Source: a virus
IMG/VR virus record: IMGVR_UViG_3300025099_000166
Span: 1-21,738 of that record
Length of the DNA stretch: 21,738 bases
Direction: 5' to 3' (one strand)
The notes under the pieces are model-generated. The model searched no databases. It was given only the letters and a program-made list of their open reading frames with translations, and was not told where the DNA came from. This document shows positions 1 through 7,400 of the stretch, piece after piece; the stretch's first letter is position 1; every line of letters starts with the position of its first letter. The position numbers were made by a program, and so were the translations under genes.

Positions 1-211
1 TAATACTAAAAGAGCATTAATTACTTTTCAAGATTATGCAGCTAGTGGTCATGGTCAGGGTATTGTTTTTTCTCCAGCAGGTACTGAAGACCTCACCATA
101 GGACAACAATATTTTGTACAAACAGATGGAACATTAGGTACTAGCGCAGATGATCCATCGGTAATCGCAGGAACTGCAATAGGTGCTAGTGATATAATTG
201 TGAAAGGATAA
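1..211 (+). CDS. Fibre-like structural protein, C-terminal fragment (5' end outside window)
   Basis: The frame is open from base 2 to a TAA at 209-211, giving the last 69 residues of a protein that begins upstream. The final ~35 residues (QQYFVQTDGTLGTSADDPS, then VIAGTAIGASDIIVKG) are almost identical to the C-termini of the two complete fibre-like proteins downstream, so this is a third member of the same local family. The part before that module does not show the propeller-type repeat of the paralogs, so the missing body may differ. A role as a virion surface or tail-fibre component is inferred from the paralogs and from their place before internal-virion-type genes. Its terminal Lys-Gly codons (AAAGGA) serve as the ribosome-binding site of the next gene. 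Confidence 0.75.
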   Translation, partial: NTKRALITFQDYAASGHGQGIVFSPAGTEDLTIGQQYFVQTDGTLGTSADDPSVIAGTAIGASDIIVKG

Positions 212-218
212 TACACAA

Positions 219-476
219 ATGGCTAAGACAATAACAGAGAACTCAACTAAACTAAGTAAATATGTATTCGCTGATGATAAACCAGTGACTATGGGATCTG
301 ACATGATCACTGTTGGTAGTGATCCAGTAGATTTCTACATAGCGGATCTTAACAGTAGCAATGCAACAATGCATGAAGATGTAACTGCACCTGATGGTTG
401 GTCAGGTAACAAACACTTCTTTGATGGAACCAGTTGGACTAACAATCCTAATTGGGTAGATCCAGACGCTGAGTAA
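219..476 (+). CDS. Small conserved-type phage protein (85 aa), unknown function
   Basis: This 85-residue, acidic, soluble protein has no membrane segment or signal peptide. It starts at an ATG 7 bases after the previous stop, preceded by AAAGGA. The C-terminal half is rich in Trp, Asn and Asp (DGWSGNKHFFDGTSWTNN, ending NPNWVDPDAE). From memory, similar short proteins with the pattern N-S-S-N-A-T...D-G-T-x-W...NPNWVDP sit beside tail-fibre or structural genes in marine phages; a search would be needed to confirm this. It lies between two members of the fibre-like family, 8 bases before the next ORF, so a role as a companion of the fibre (a virion decoration or assembly protein) is plausible but only inferred. 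Confidence 0.7.
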   Translation: MAKTITENSTKLSKYVFADDKPVTMGSDMITVGSDPVDFYIADLNSSNATMHEDVTAPDGWSGNKHFFDGTSWTNNPNWVDPDAE

Positions 477-484
477 GGATTACT

Positions 485-1972
485 ATGCGTATAGTCGGTA
501 ATAACCCACAACTATCTAGGCAGACACAAGGTACAGCATCAGGTGCTATTACTGGTGGTAAGCCTGTGCTTGTGAATACTGATGGTACTGTAAGTGAGAT
601 TAGTGCAACTGCTGTAGCAGTAGATGCTTCTGTTGGATCAGCAACGGCTTTTGAGGCAGCACAAGTTGGAGTAATGGATGCAGTATTTGATCCTGACCAA
701 AATAAAGTTGTTATCGTTTATCCAGATGTAGGTAATAGTGGTTATGGTACAGCTATTGTAGGAACAATAAGTGGTACATCAATTAGCTTTGGAAGTCCTA
801 CAGTTTTTGAAAGTGCCAACCTCGCATCTACTTCTAAATCTGTATGTTACGATACCACTAATAATAAGGTAGTTGTAGTTTATAGAGATAGTGGTAATTC
901 AGGTTATTTAACAGCTAGGGTAGGAACAGTTAGTGGTACTGGTATTAGTTTCGGTACTGTTTCTGTTATACGTTCTACTCAAGCATACTTTACTAGTTGT
1001 GCATATCATGCTCAAGAAAATAAAATTGCAGCTGTATATCAAGATGCAAGTGCCAGTCAGTACGGATATATTATATCTTTTCCTGTATCAGGAACAGGCA
1101 TAGGAACAGTAGGAAATTATGCAGTTTTTTCTGATAATAATAGCGTTAATGCGTTATGGCATCCATCAGCTATAGTATACGACAGTAACGCAGAAGATCT
1201 TGTAGTTTTTTATTTAGATACTGCTAACAGCGACAGACTTACTGCAAAAGTTTGCCGTATAAATGGAACTAACTGGACTTTTGGTAGCGCAACAATAGCT
1301 GATTCGGGAACAAGTGGTGAATGGTCAACTGTTTTTGATAGCAATAGTAATAAAATTGTAGTTGTATATAGAGATCAGAATAACAATAACTATGGTACAG
1401 CTAAAGTAGGAACGGTTAGTGGAACATCTATAAGTTTTGGTAGTGGTACTGTTTTTGCAGTGCATGATACACCTAATTTTCAACGTATAGCTTTTGATAG
1501 CAATGTTAATAAAGTTATTATTCCTTATAGAGGTACAGGTAAAGGTAGAATAAATATAGGAACAGTATCGGGAACAGGTATTAGTTTCGATGGTGAAATT
1601 ATATATAATGATAATAATTCTTATTATGGTACAGCAGTTTTTGACAGTAACACTAATAAAACTGCTGTTATGTATATGGATTCTGGTAATTCAAATCATG
1701 GATACGCTTCTGTTTTTAGTCATGCTAGTACAACAACTAACTTATCAGCATCTACATCAGAATCATTCATAGGCTTTGCAGAAGATACAGTAGCTACTGG
1801 GCAACCTGTTACGATAAATACTAAAGGTGCTATCGATGAAAACCAGAGTAGCTTAACACCAGCCCAACAGTATTTTGTACAGACAGATGGTACGCTAGGT
1901 ACATCAGCAGATGATCCATCAGTCGTAGCTGGTACTGCCGTAACTGCAACTAAACTGATTGTGAAAGGGTAA
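485..1972 (+). CDS. Fibre-like protein with seven propeller-type repeats (paralog 1)
   Basis: A 495-residue protein in three parts. An N-terminal module (about 1-60) contains ASGAITGGKPVLVNTDGTVS. A central region (about 66-435) carries seven copies of a 50-57 residue repeat, and a C-terminal module (about 435-495) ends TKLIVKG. The repeat core is [FY]DSNxNKVVVVYRDxGNS followed by YGTAxVGTVSGTSISFG. Copies start near nt 681, 847, 1006, 1177, 1335, 1491 and 1640; copies 3 and 4 are the most divergent. Seven copies of about 52 residues, each with several short beta-strand-like segments, fit a seven-bladed beta-propeller. The N- and C-terminal modules resemble each other (GKPVLVN / GQPVTIN) and could pack together around the propeller. 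The start follows AAGGAT. The gene lies directly upstream of a second copy with the same layout. A virion receptor-binding or surface protein is the best reading; no known domain is recognised with certainty. Confidence 0.8.
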   Translation: MRIVGNNPQLSRQTQGTASGAITGGKPVLVNTDGTVSEISATAVAVDASVGSATAFEAAQVGVMDAVFDPDQNKVVIVYPDVGNSGYGTAIVGTISGTSISFGSPTVFESANLASTSKSVCYDTTNNKVVVVYRDSGNSGYLTARVGTVSGTGISFGTVSVIRSTQAYFTSCAYHAQENKIAAVYQDASASQYGYIISFPVSGTGIGTVGNYAVFSDNNSVNALWHPSAIVYDSNAEDLVVFYLDTANSDRLTAKVCRINGTNWTFGSATIADSGTSGEWSTVFDSNSNKIVVVYRDQNNNNYGTAKVGTVSGTSISFGSGTVFAVHDTPNFQRIAFDSNVNKVIIPYRGTGKGRINIGTVSGTGISFDGEIIYNDNNSYYGTAVFDSNTNKTAVMYMDSGNSNHGYASVFSHASTTTNLSASTSESFIGFAEDTVATGQPVTINTKGAIDENQSSLTPAQQYFVQTDGTLGTSADDPSVVAGTAVTATKLIVKG

Positions 1973-1977
1973 CAGAC

Positions 1978-3459
1978 ATGGTAGCATACGTTCCCCCTAA
2001 ACAAGCAGGAAAATATAAAGCTGTTGCATCTGGTGCGATTACAAATGGTAAGCCTGTAATTGTTAATAGTGCTGGTACGGTTAGTCAGGTTGCAGATAAT
2101 AGTATCGCGTTCAATATTGGTAGTAATTCTACATTTGAAAACGGTAATATGTCTGCTGGAAAACGATCATCAGATATGACGTTTGATAGCAATAGCAATA
2201 AAGTAGTTATTGTATATAGAGACAATGGTAATTCTAATTATGGGACTGCTGTTGTAGGAACAGTAAGTGGTACTAATATTAGTTTCGGAACTCCTGTTGT
2301 TTATAAAAGCGCACACGCAAAGTTTAGTTCTTGTTGTTTTGATTCTAATGCAAACAAAGTTGTTGTAGCATATTCAGACGGAGGGAATGTTAATGAAGGT
2401 CACGCCAAGGTAGGAACGGTAAGTGGTACTAGTATTAGTTTTGGGGCAGAAGCTACTTTTCTTAGTGACGGTTGTGAGTATATTAGTACAGCTTTTGATA
2501 GTAATTCAAATATTGTAGCAGTTGCTCATGTAAATAATGGAAATGCTAATTACGGAGAATTAAGATTAGGATTGGTAAGTGGTACAGATATAAGTTTTGG
2601 AACTAATCATCAATTTGAAACAGCAAGTACTTTACACGTACATTGCTCTTTTAACTCTACATCTAATAAACTGTTAATAGCATATGAAGATGTTGCAGAT
2701 GGACAAAAAGGTAAACATAGATGGGCTACTTTAAGTGAGAGTGGCGGGTCTACTAGTTGTAGTTTTGGCAGTGTTTTTACATTTGAAAGTGGTGAAGTTC
2801 GATGGATAAAAACTTGTTTTGATAGTGGAAATAATAAATCACTTATTTTTTATGATTACAAAGGAACCTCTCAGCAAGGTGCTTCTGTTGTAGTTACCTC
2901 TAATTCATCAGCAGGTTCAAGAGTAATTCTTACAGGTAGCGATACACTTAATGACAAACAATGGGTAGATGCATCATATAATGCAAGTACAGGAAAAGTA
3001 GTTGTACTTTATAGAGATTCAAATGATGTACTTAAAATAATAGAAGGTACTGTTTCTGGCACTAGTATTAGTTATGGAAGTGCAACAACAGTTAATGACA
3101 GAGTAGGCAGATTACCTATAAGTACATATGACAGTAATTCAAATAAAGTTGTCATAGGATATGCAGAAATTAATGATTCATCTGGACCTTTTGGTCAGGC
3201 TAATGTAGTTACTTCAGCCGTAACAGATCAAAACCTAACATCAGAAAACTACATCGGCATAGCATCAGGTGGTACATATGCTGATACAGCAGAAGCTACA
3301 ATAGATGTAGTTGGTACAGTAAACAAAGATCAAACATCACTAACAGCAGGTCAGACATACTATGTACAGAATGACGGTACGTTAGGAACAAGTGCAGATG
3401 ATCCTAGTGTAGTGGCTGGAACTGCAATATCTGCAACAGAATTAATTGTGAAAGGTTAA
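1978..3459 (+). CDS. Fibre-like protein with seven propeller-type repeats (paralog 2)
   Basis: A 493-residue paralog of the preceding protein with the same plan. The N-terminal module contains ASGAITNGKPVIVNSAGTVS. Seven repeats begin near nt 2181, 2338, 2493, 2650, 2818, 2978 and 3127. The C-terminal module contains TYYVQNDGTLGTSADDPSVV and ends in TELIVKG. The first repeat begins at about residue 68, as in paralog 1. Repeats 1-3 are close to the consensus; 4 and 5 are divergent and carry extra Ser, Gly and Cys. The terminal modules are far more conserved between paralogs than the repeats, as expected if the ends bind a common partner and the repeats face a variable target. The start is an ATG 5 bases after the previous stop, with AAAGGG as ribosome-binding site. 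The function as a receptor-binding or decoration protein is inferred. Confidence 0.8.
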   Translation: MVAYVPPKQAGKYKAVASGAITNGKPVIVNSAGTVSQVADNSIAFNIGSNSTFENGNMSAGKRSSDMTFDSNSNKVVIVYRDNGNSNYGTAVVGTVSGTNISFGTPVVYKSAHAKFSSCCFDSNANKVVVAYSDGGNVNEGHAKVGTVSGTSISFGAEATFLSDGCEYISTAFDSNSNIVAVAHVNNGNANYGELRLGLVSGTDISFGTNHQFETASTLHVHCSFNSTSNKLLIAYEDVADGQKGKHRWATLSESGGSTSCSFGSVFTFESGEVRWIKTCFDSGNNKSLIFYDYKGTSQQGASVVVTSNSSAGSRVILTGSDTLNDKQWVDASYNASTGKVVVLYRDSNDVLKIIEGTVSGTSISYGSATTVNDRVGRLPISTYDSNSNKVVIGYAEINDSSGPFGQANVVTSAVTDQNLTSENYIGIASGGTYADTAEATIDVVGTVNKDQTSLTAGQTYYVQNDGTLGTSADDPSVVAGTAISATELIVKG

Positions 3460-3465
3460 TGACTA

Positions 3466-3702
3466 ATGGAAGAAATATCGCCAGTAATTTTTTGGAATGT
3501 AGTACTAACGCTGGTTATTGGCCCAGCCATTTGGATGTTCAGGAATCTCATGGCAGAGGTTAAACGCATAGATATACTTCTGAATAGAACTAGAGAAGAT
3601 TACTCTACTAAGCAGGAGCTAAGAGAAGATATGAAAATGGTATCCGAAGCTCTACATAGGTTAGAAGATAAGTTAGATAAAGTATTAGAGAGAGGAAAAT
3701 AA
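3466..3702 (+). CDS. Small membrane protein with N-terminal helix and coiled coil (78 aa)
   Basis: Residues about 6-25 form one hydrophobic segment (VIFWNVVLTLVIGPAIWMF). They are followed by a charged, heptad-like stretch to the C-terminus (LREDMKMVSEALHRLEDKLD) that should form a coiled coil. This is the plan of a single-pass, membrane-anchored coiled-coil protein. Phage proteins of this shape include holin-associated and virion membrane-anchor proteins, but no specific family is recognised. The start is preceded by AAAGG within the last codons of the fibre-like gene. An overlapping ATG at 3459 in another frame was not chosen because it loses the membrane segment. The stop is 1 base before the next start codon. 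Confidence 0.7.
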   Translation: MEEISPVIFWNVVLTLVIGPAIWMFRNLMAEVKRIDILLNRTREDYSTKQELREDMKMVSEALHRLEDKLDKVLERGK

Positions 3703-3703
3703 A

Positions 3704-5179
3704 ATGCCCGCTAGAATGACTAGGGAAGAGTATAATGCAAGAAACTTAGCGTTAGATAATTATTTAAATACGCAAGGAGACGTTAATGCTGCTGCAATTC
3801 AAGATGCTGCAAACAAAGGTATTAGCCCAGAAAGTGTAGGACGAGAAAATTATGATAATGTTTTAAGAAATTTTGCTGTAGGACATATAACAACTAAAGC
3901 TATAAAAAATTCAGAAACCAGAGTAGATGCAGAAGGTAATGACATAATAGCTAATTTTGTTAGTTCACCTTCTGGAAGAAATATTAATTTAAGTATTATA
4001 GGTGCAGTAGATGCAGGTCAACCAGTATTTGAGTATGTTAATGTTGATTCTGCAACAGGTAATGCATTAACGCATTACGAAGGTGCAGGAGGAGGAGATC
4101 CAGATGTACCTTTATTAGGTTCTTTGCCTGATCCAACTATTCCTGATCCTTCTGATAATGGTGATGATGTTATTTATGGCCCACCTCCAGGTGATACTAG
4201 TGGTGGAATAATGTCAGGGCCAGTTGGATTAGAGGCAGGAGCATTAAATCCTGTAACTAGTTTAATTGGTACTCCAACTACTGCTCAAACTGATGCTAAT
4301 CAAACAACTCTTATGGGTCAAACAGCAGGATTAGCTACAGGTCAACAAGGTATAAGGGATATAGTAACTCCTTTAGGAGAACAAGTAACTGCATTAGATA
4401 CAAAAGTAACTCCTTTAGCATCAGATATAGGTACTGTTAAAACAGATGTTGGTGGAATTAAAACAGATGTTGGTACTGTTAAAGCAGGTGTAGGTGATGT
4501 TCAATCAGCAATAGGTACACCTGCTGAAGGACAAACATTACTTGGTGGACAGCAAGGTATTATGTCAGGTATTGGAACTGCTGGTACAGGACAAACAGAT
4601 TTATTTAAAGGTCAAGCAGATCTAACGGCAGGGCAGACAGGCATTCAATCTGCTATAGGAACTGCTGATCCTGAAATAGAACAACCTGCTACGTTATTTG
4701 AAGGACAAGCAGGATTGGCTGCAACTCAATCAGGTTTAATGTCAGGTCAAAGAGGAATAACTAGAGATCTAACAACAGAAATAGGTGATGTATCTTCTGC
4801 ATTAGGTAGTCAATTAGGGGCTTTCCGTACTGCTGCTGAAAATTATCAACGTGGTGCTACAACTCAACGTGGTGATATTCAAGGTACACAAAGAGCAAAT
4901 CAAGCTAATATGTTGTCACAAATACAAGGTGTAGCTCAACCGATAAATCGACAAGCAGAAGCACTAGCAAATCAAAGACAACGAGAAGCTGCTTCCTTTT
5001 CTGCATCTCAAGCTCCTTTACAAAAACAAATTGCTACGTTAACCGCAAATAATGCTAATCAGGCTGCTAATAATCAGCCGATAGGTCCAATGGGTCCAAT
5101 GGCAACTGACCCAAGAGATGCTTTAATTCAACAATTACTTACCAGAAATGCATCTCTGATGAATAACAGGCCAGTTTAA
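3704..5179 (+). CDS. Probable virion protein with Gly/Gln-rich imperfect repeats (491 aa)
   Basis: Not recognised as a known family. The N-terminal third (to about residue 130) is mixed. A Pro/Asp-rich linker follows (DPTIPDPSDNGDD region). The middle (about 190-370) is built of imperfect repeats of two kinds: hydrophobic heptad-like units (GTVKTDVGGIKTDVGTVKAG) and units with the signature GQxGI (TGQQGI, GGQQGI, AGQTGI, SGQRGI) alternating with SAIGT. The C-terminal quarter is Gln/Ala/Asn-rich and probably helical. The repeat style suggests an elongated rod or trimeric coiled structure, as in phage fibre shafts or internal virion proteins. The start is preceded by GAGAGG. It is followed after 12 bases by another large structural-type gene. 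Confidence 0.7.
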   Translation: MPARMTREEYNARNLALDNYLNTQGDVNAAAIQDAANKGISPESVGRENYDNVLRNFAVGHITTKAIKNSETRVDAEGNDIIANFVSSPSGRNINLSIIGAVDAGQPVFEYVNVDSATGNALTHYEGAGGGDPDVPLLGSLPDPTIPDPSDNGDDVIYGPPPGDTSGGIMSGPVGLEAGALNPVTSLIGTPTTAQTDANQTTLMGQTAGLATGQQGIRDIVTPLGEQVTALDTKVTPLASDIGTVKTDVGGIKTDVGTVKAGVGDVQSAIGTPAEGQTLLGGQQGIMSGIGTAGTGQTDLFKGQADLTAGQTGIQSAIGTADPEIEQPATLFEGQAGLAATQSGLMSGQRGITRDLTTEIGDVSSALGSQLGAFRTAAENYQRGATTQRGDIQGTQRANQANMLSQIQGVAQPINRQAEALANQRQREAASFSASQAPLQKQIATLTANNANQAANNQPIGPMGPMATDPRDALIQQLLTRNASLMNNRPV

Positions 5180-5191
5180 TAGGAGTTTATA

Positions 5192-7105
5192 ATGTCAGAT
5201 CCAAGAGCAGGTGATACTAGAATTAATCCAGATACAGGGATATATGAGTTTTTTGATCCAAATTTAGGGCAAGCTGGAGAGTTTAGTACTATCTCTAGAG
5301 ATAAACTAGATGATTTTGCAGGGTCAATTAAAGGAGGTATTCCTTCTAATTATGCTGGTTTTGCACCTGCACCTGAAGGACAACAAGCAACTATTGATCC
5401 TAATACAGGTCTTAAAGTATTCACTCCTATTCCAATAGATCCTGCAACTTTATCTAGTGAAGATTTACAAAGAGCAAGTAATATTGCTGCTTTAGAAAAT
5501 TTTATTGATCCTGCTACAGGACAAATTAGAGATGAGTTTACTGGTGGTGGTTTACCTAATATAGATGAGATACGTGACCAAGATCCTGCAACTTTTACAC
5601 AAACAATAGAAGCACTTAAAAGTAGAGAAAAAGGTAGACTAACAGGATTTAAAGGAGAGTTTACTGATTTATTTGGTGGGGATGCTTTAAAAGCATACCA
5701 AGGTGCAGTAGGAACTAGAGCAGGTTTTGTAGATCCTTATGGTCAAAAAACTCAGATAGGTATGCAAGAAGACCTATTTAAAAATCCTCAATCAGCTATG
5801 ATACAGGGTACTTTTGATGAACAAAAATATCTTAAAGATTTTCCTGATGTTGCAGAAGCAGTAAAAAGAGGTGACTTTGCATCAGGTAAAGCACATTTTG
5901 ATGCATTTGGTAAGAAAGAACTAAGAGATTCTTATTATAAAGGTGGTACTGTATTAGATCTAGAAGAGATACAAACTAAATCTGATGAGTTTTTAGATCC
6001 TAATGAGTATGATTTAGATCCTACTACAGGACAATTTCAAGCAGCTACAGGTACTACAGCAGATATACCAATGCCTACTAAGACAGATGAACAAAGTTTT
6101 ACTGCTGATACAAGTTTTGCTGACGTTCAGAAAGAAACTATGGTTGCAGCAAAGCAACAAGGGCTAACAGATATTGTTACAGCACAAACAGGGACAGTAG
6201 ATAAACAAGCTACCGTACAAGGTCAATTAGAAGGTTTGATGGCTCAGTTTGAAGGTGGTAAGGTTCCAGCATTTGCTGCTGGTGCTATTCGATTAGCTGA
6301 ACAAAGATTGGCTGCTAGAGGTATGGGTGCATCTAGTATGGCAGGGGCTGCTATCGTACAGGCTGCAATGGAAGCTTCTACACCTATAGCTGCTGCTGAT
6401 GCACAAACATATCGTAGTATGCAAGAGTTAAATTTAAATAACCAACAACAAGCAGAAGTACTTAATGCTCAGATGACTATGCAGTTAGATCTAGCTAATC
6501 TTAATAATGAACAACAAGCCAGAGTTACTAATACATCTAATAGGGTTCAATCATTATTTAGAGATCAGGCTGCTACAAATTCAGCTAAACAATTTAATGC
6601 AGCTAGTGAACAACAGAATGACCAGTTCTTTGCATCGTTATTTAATAACGCAAATCAGTTTAAAGCTGCTCAATCAAATGCTATGGAACAATTTAATGCT
6701 GGTCAAGAAAATGCTGTAGATCAGTTTAATGCTAGTCTACAAAACACTAGAGAACAGTTTAACGCAAAGAATGCAATCTTAATAGATCAGGCAAATGCAG
6801 TATATAAACGTAACGTAAATACAGCTAATACTGCTTTAAGAAATGCAGAGAATGAATTTAATGTTCGTAATTTATTTAATATAAGTCAAACTGCTCTCAA
6901 TAATCTTTTGCAAGAAGATAGAGATAAAGTTAATTTTGCAAGAGTTAATTCACTAAACGATACCGCTTTTAAAAACCAACTGGCTTTAACTTCATTTTCC
7001 TTTGATAGAAATTTAGAAGTATCAAAAGAAATTGCAAGAGGAGCGCAAAGAACAAGAATTGTAAATACAGTTGTAGGTGGTATTGTAGATACCGTATTTA
7101 GTTAA
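5192..7105 (+). CDS. Probable internal virion / DNA-ejection protein with 11-residue repeats (637 aa)
   Basis: A 637-residue protein with a clear AGGAG ribosome-binding site. Residues about 210-246 carry a motif of the type YLKDFPDVAEAV...HFDAFGKKELR. It resembles the 'YLxxNPDVxxAV...HYxxxGxxEGR' repeat known from alphaproteobacterial and phage proteins. Residues about 350-400 form an Ala-rich amphipathic helix (LAEQRLAARGMGASSMAGAA). From residue 467 to 576 there are ten consecutive 11-residue units, most starting with QF or QFNA (QFNAASEQQND, QFKAAQSNAME, QFNAGQENAVD, QFNASLQNTRE). Weaker ones continue to about residue 609. Eleven-residue periodicity is typical of right-handed coiled coils and of lipid- or DNA-associating amphipathic helices. 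The position between fibre genes and the giant 1297-residue protein, together with the helical composition, suggests an ejection or internal core protein. That function is inferred. Confidence 0.75.
   Translation: MSDPRAGDTRINPDTGIYEFFDPNLGQAGEFSTISRDKLDDFAGSIKGGIPSNYAGFAPAPEGQQATIDPNTGLKVFTPIPIDPATLSSEDLQRASNIAALENFIDPATGQIRDEFTGGGLPNIDEIRDQDPATFTQTIEALKSREKGRLTGFKGEFTDLFGGDALKAYQGAVGTRAGFVDPYGQKTQIGMQEDLFKNPQSAMIQGTFDEQKYLKDFPDVAEAVKRGDFASGKAHFDAFGKKELRDSYYKGGTVLDLEEIQTKSDEFLDPNEYDLDPTTGQFQAATGTTADIPMPTKTDEQSFTADTSFADVQKETMVAAKQQGLTDIVTAQTGTVDKQATVQGQLEGLMAQFEGGKVPAFAAGAIRLAEQRLAARGMGASSMAGAAIVQAAMEASTPIAAADAQTYRSMQELNLNNQQQAEVLNAQMTMQLDLANLNNEQQARVTNTSNRVQSLFRDQAATNSAKQFNAASEQQNDQFFASLFNNANQFKAAQSNAMEQFNAGQENAVDQFNASLQNTREQFNAKNAILIDQANAVYKRNVNTANTALRNAENEFNVRNLFNISQTALNNLLQEDRDKVNFARVNSLNDTAFKNQLALTSFSFDRNLEVSKEIARGAQRTRIVNTVVGGIVDTVFS
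6590..6919 (+). repeat. Ten tandem 11-codon (33-base) degenerate repeats
   Basis: Within the 637-residue protein the codons fall into ten uninterrupted units of 33 bases, each usually starting CA(A/G)TTTAA(T/C)GC (Gln-Phe-Asn-Ala). Units 1 and 3-6 keep Gln-Phe at positions 1 and 2 and Ala at position 4. Units 7-10 are more diverged. The repeat is visible mainly at protein level; DNA copies differ, so expansion is old or under selection for the helix pattern. Confidence 0.8.
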
Positions 7106-7116
7106 GGAGATAGATA

Positions 7117-7386
7117 ATGATACCAGCAATAGGAAAAGCTGTATTAGGTAAAATAGCTATGAGTGTATTTGATAAAAGAAAAAAAAGTGGTGGTTCAGCT
7201 TTTGCTCAAATGAAAACACCTAAAGTTTCCGTAGTATCTGGTGTTAAAAAACTATCAAGTGGAGCAAAATCAAGACCTGTAAGAGCATCTGGATCAACCA
7301 TATCTAAAAATAAAGGATTAATTGGTAATATAGCAGGTAAAGGTTCTATTAGAATGAAGGCAACATCAGGTCTAACCAGACTATAA
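7117..7386 (+). CDS. Small highly basic protein (89 aa), unknown function
   Basis: Preceded by AAGGAGATAGATA, a strong ribosome-binding site that fixes the start. The protein is rich in Lys, Arg, Ser and Gly (KKSSGG, VKKLSSGAKSRPVRASGS) with few acidic residues, so it carries a strong positive net charge. A short hydrophobic N-terminus (IPAIGKAVLGKIAMSVF) could be an amphipathic helix. No family is recognised. It is directly followed by a strongly acidic protein, so the two may bind each other or the basic one may bind packaged DNA; both ideas are inference. Confidence 0.65.
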   Translation: MIPAIGKAVLGKIAMSVFDKRKKSGGSAFAQMKTPKVSVVSGVKKLSSGAKSRPVRASGSTISKNKGLIGNIAGKGSIRMKATSGLTRL

Positions 7387-7400
7387 TAAAGGAAAATAAC

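Noticed and set aside
681-3200. Repeated DNA segments that could suggest a CRISPR array or direct-repeat region
   Set aside because: The repeats are degenerate, in frame and about 150-170 bases apart; they are the coding repeats of the propeller-type proteins.
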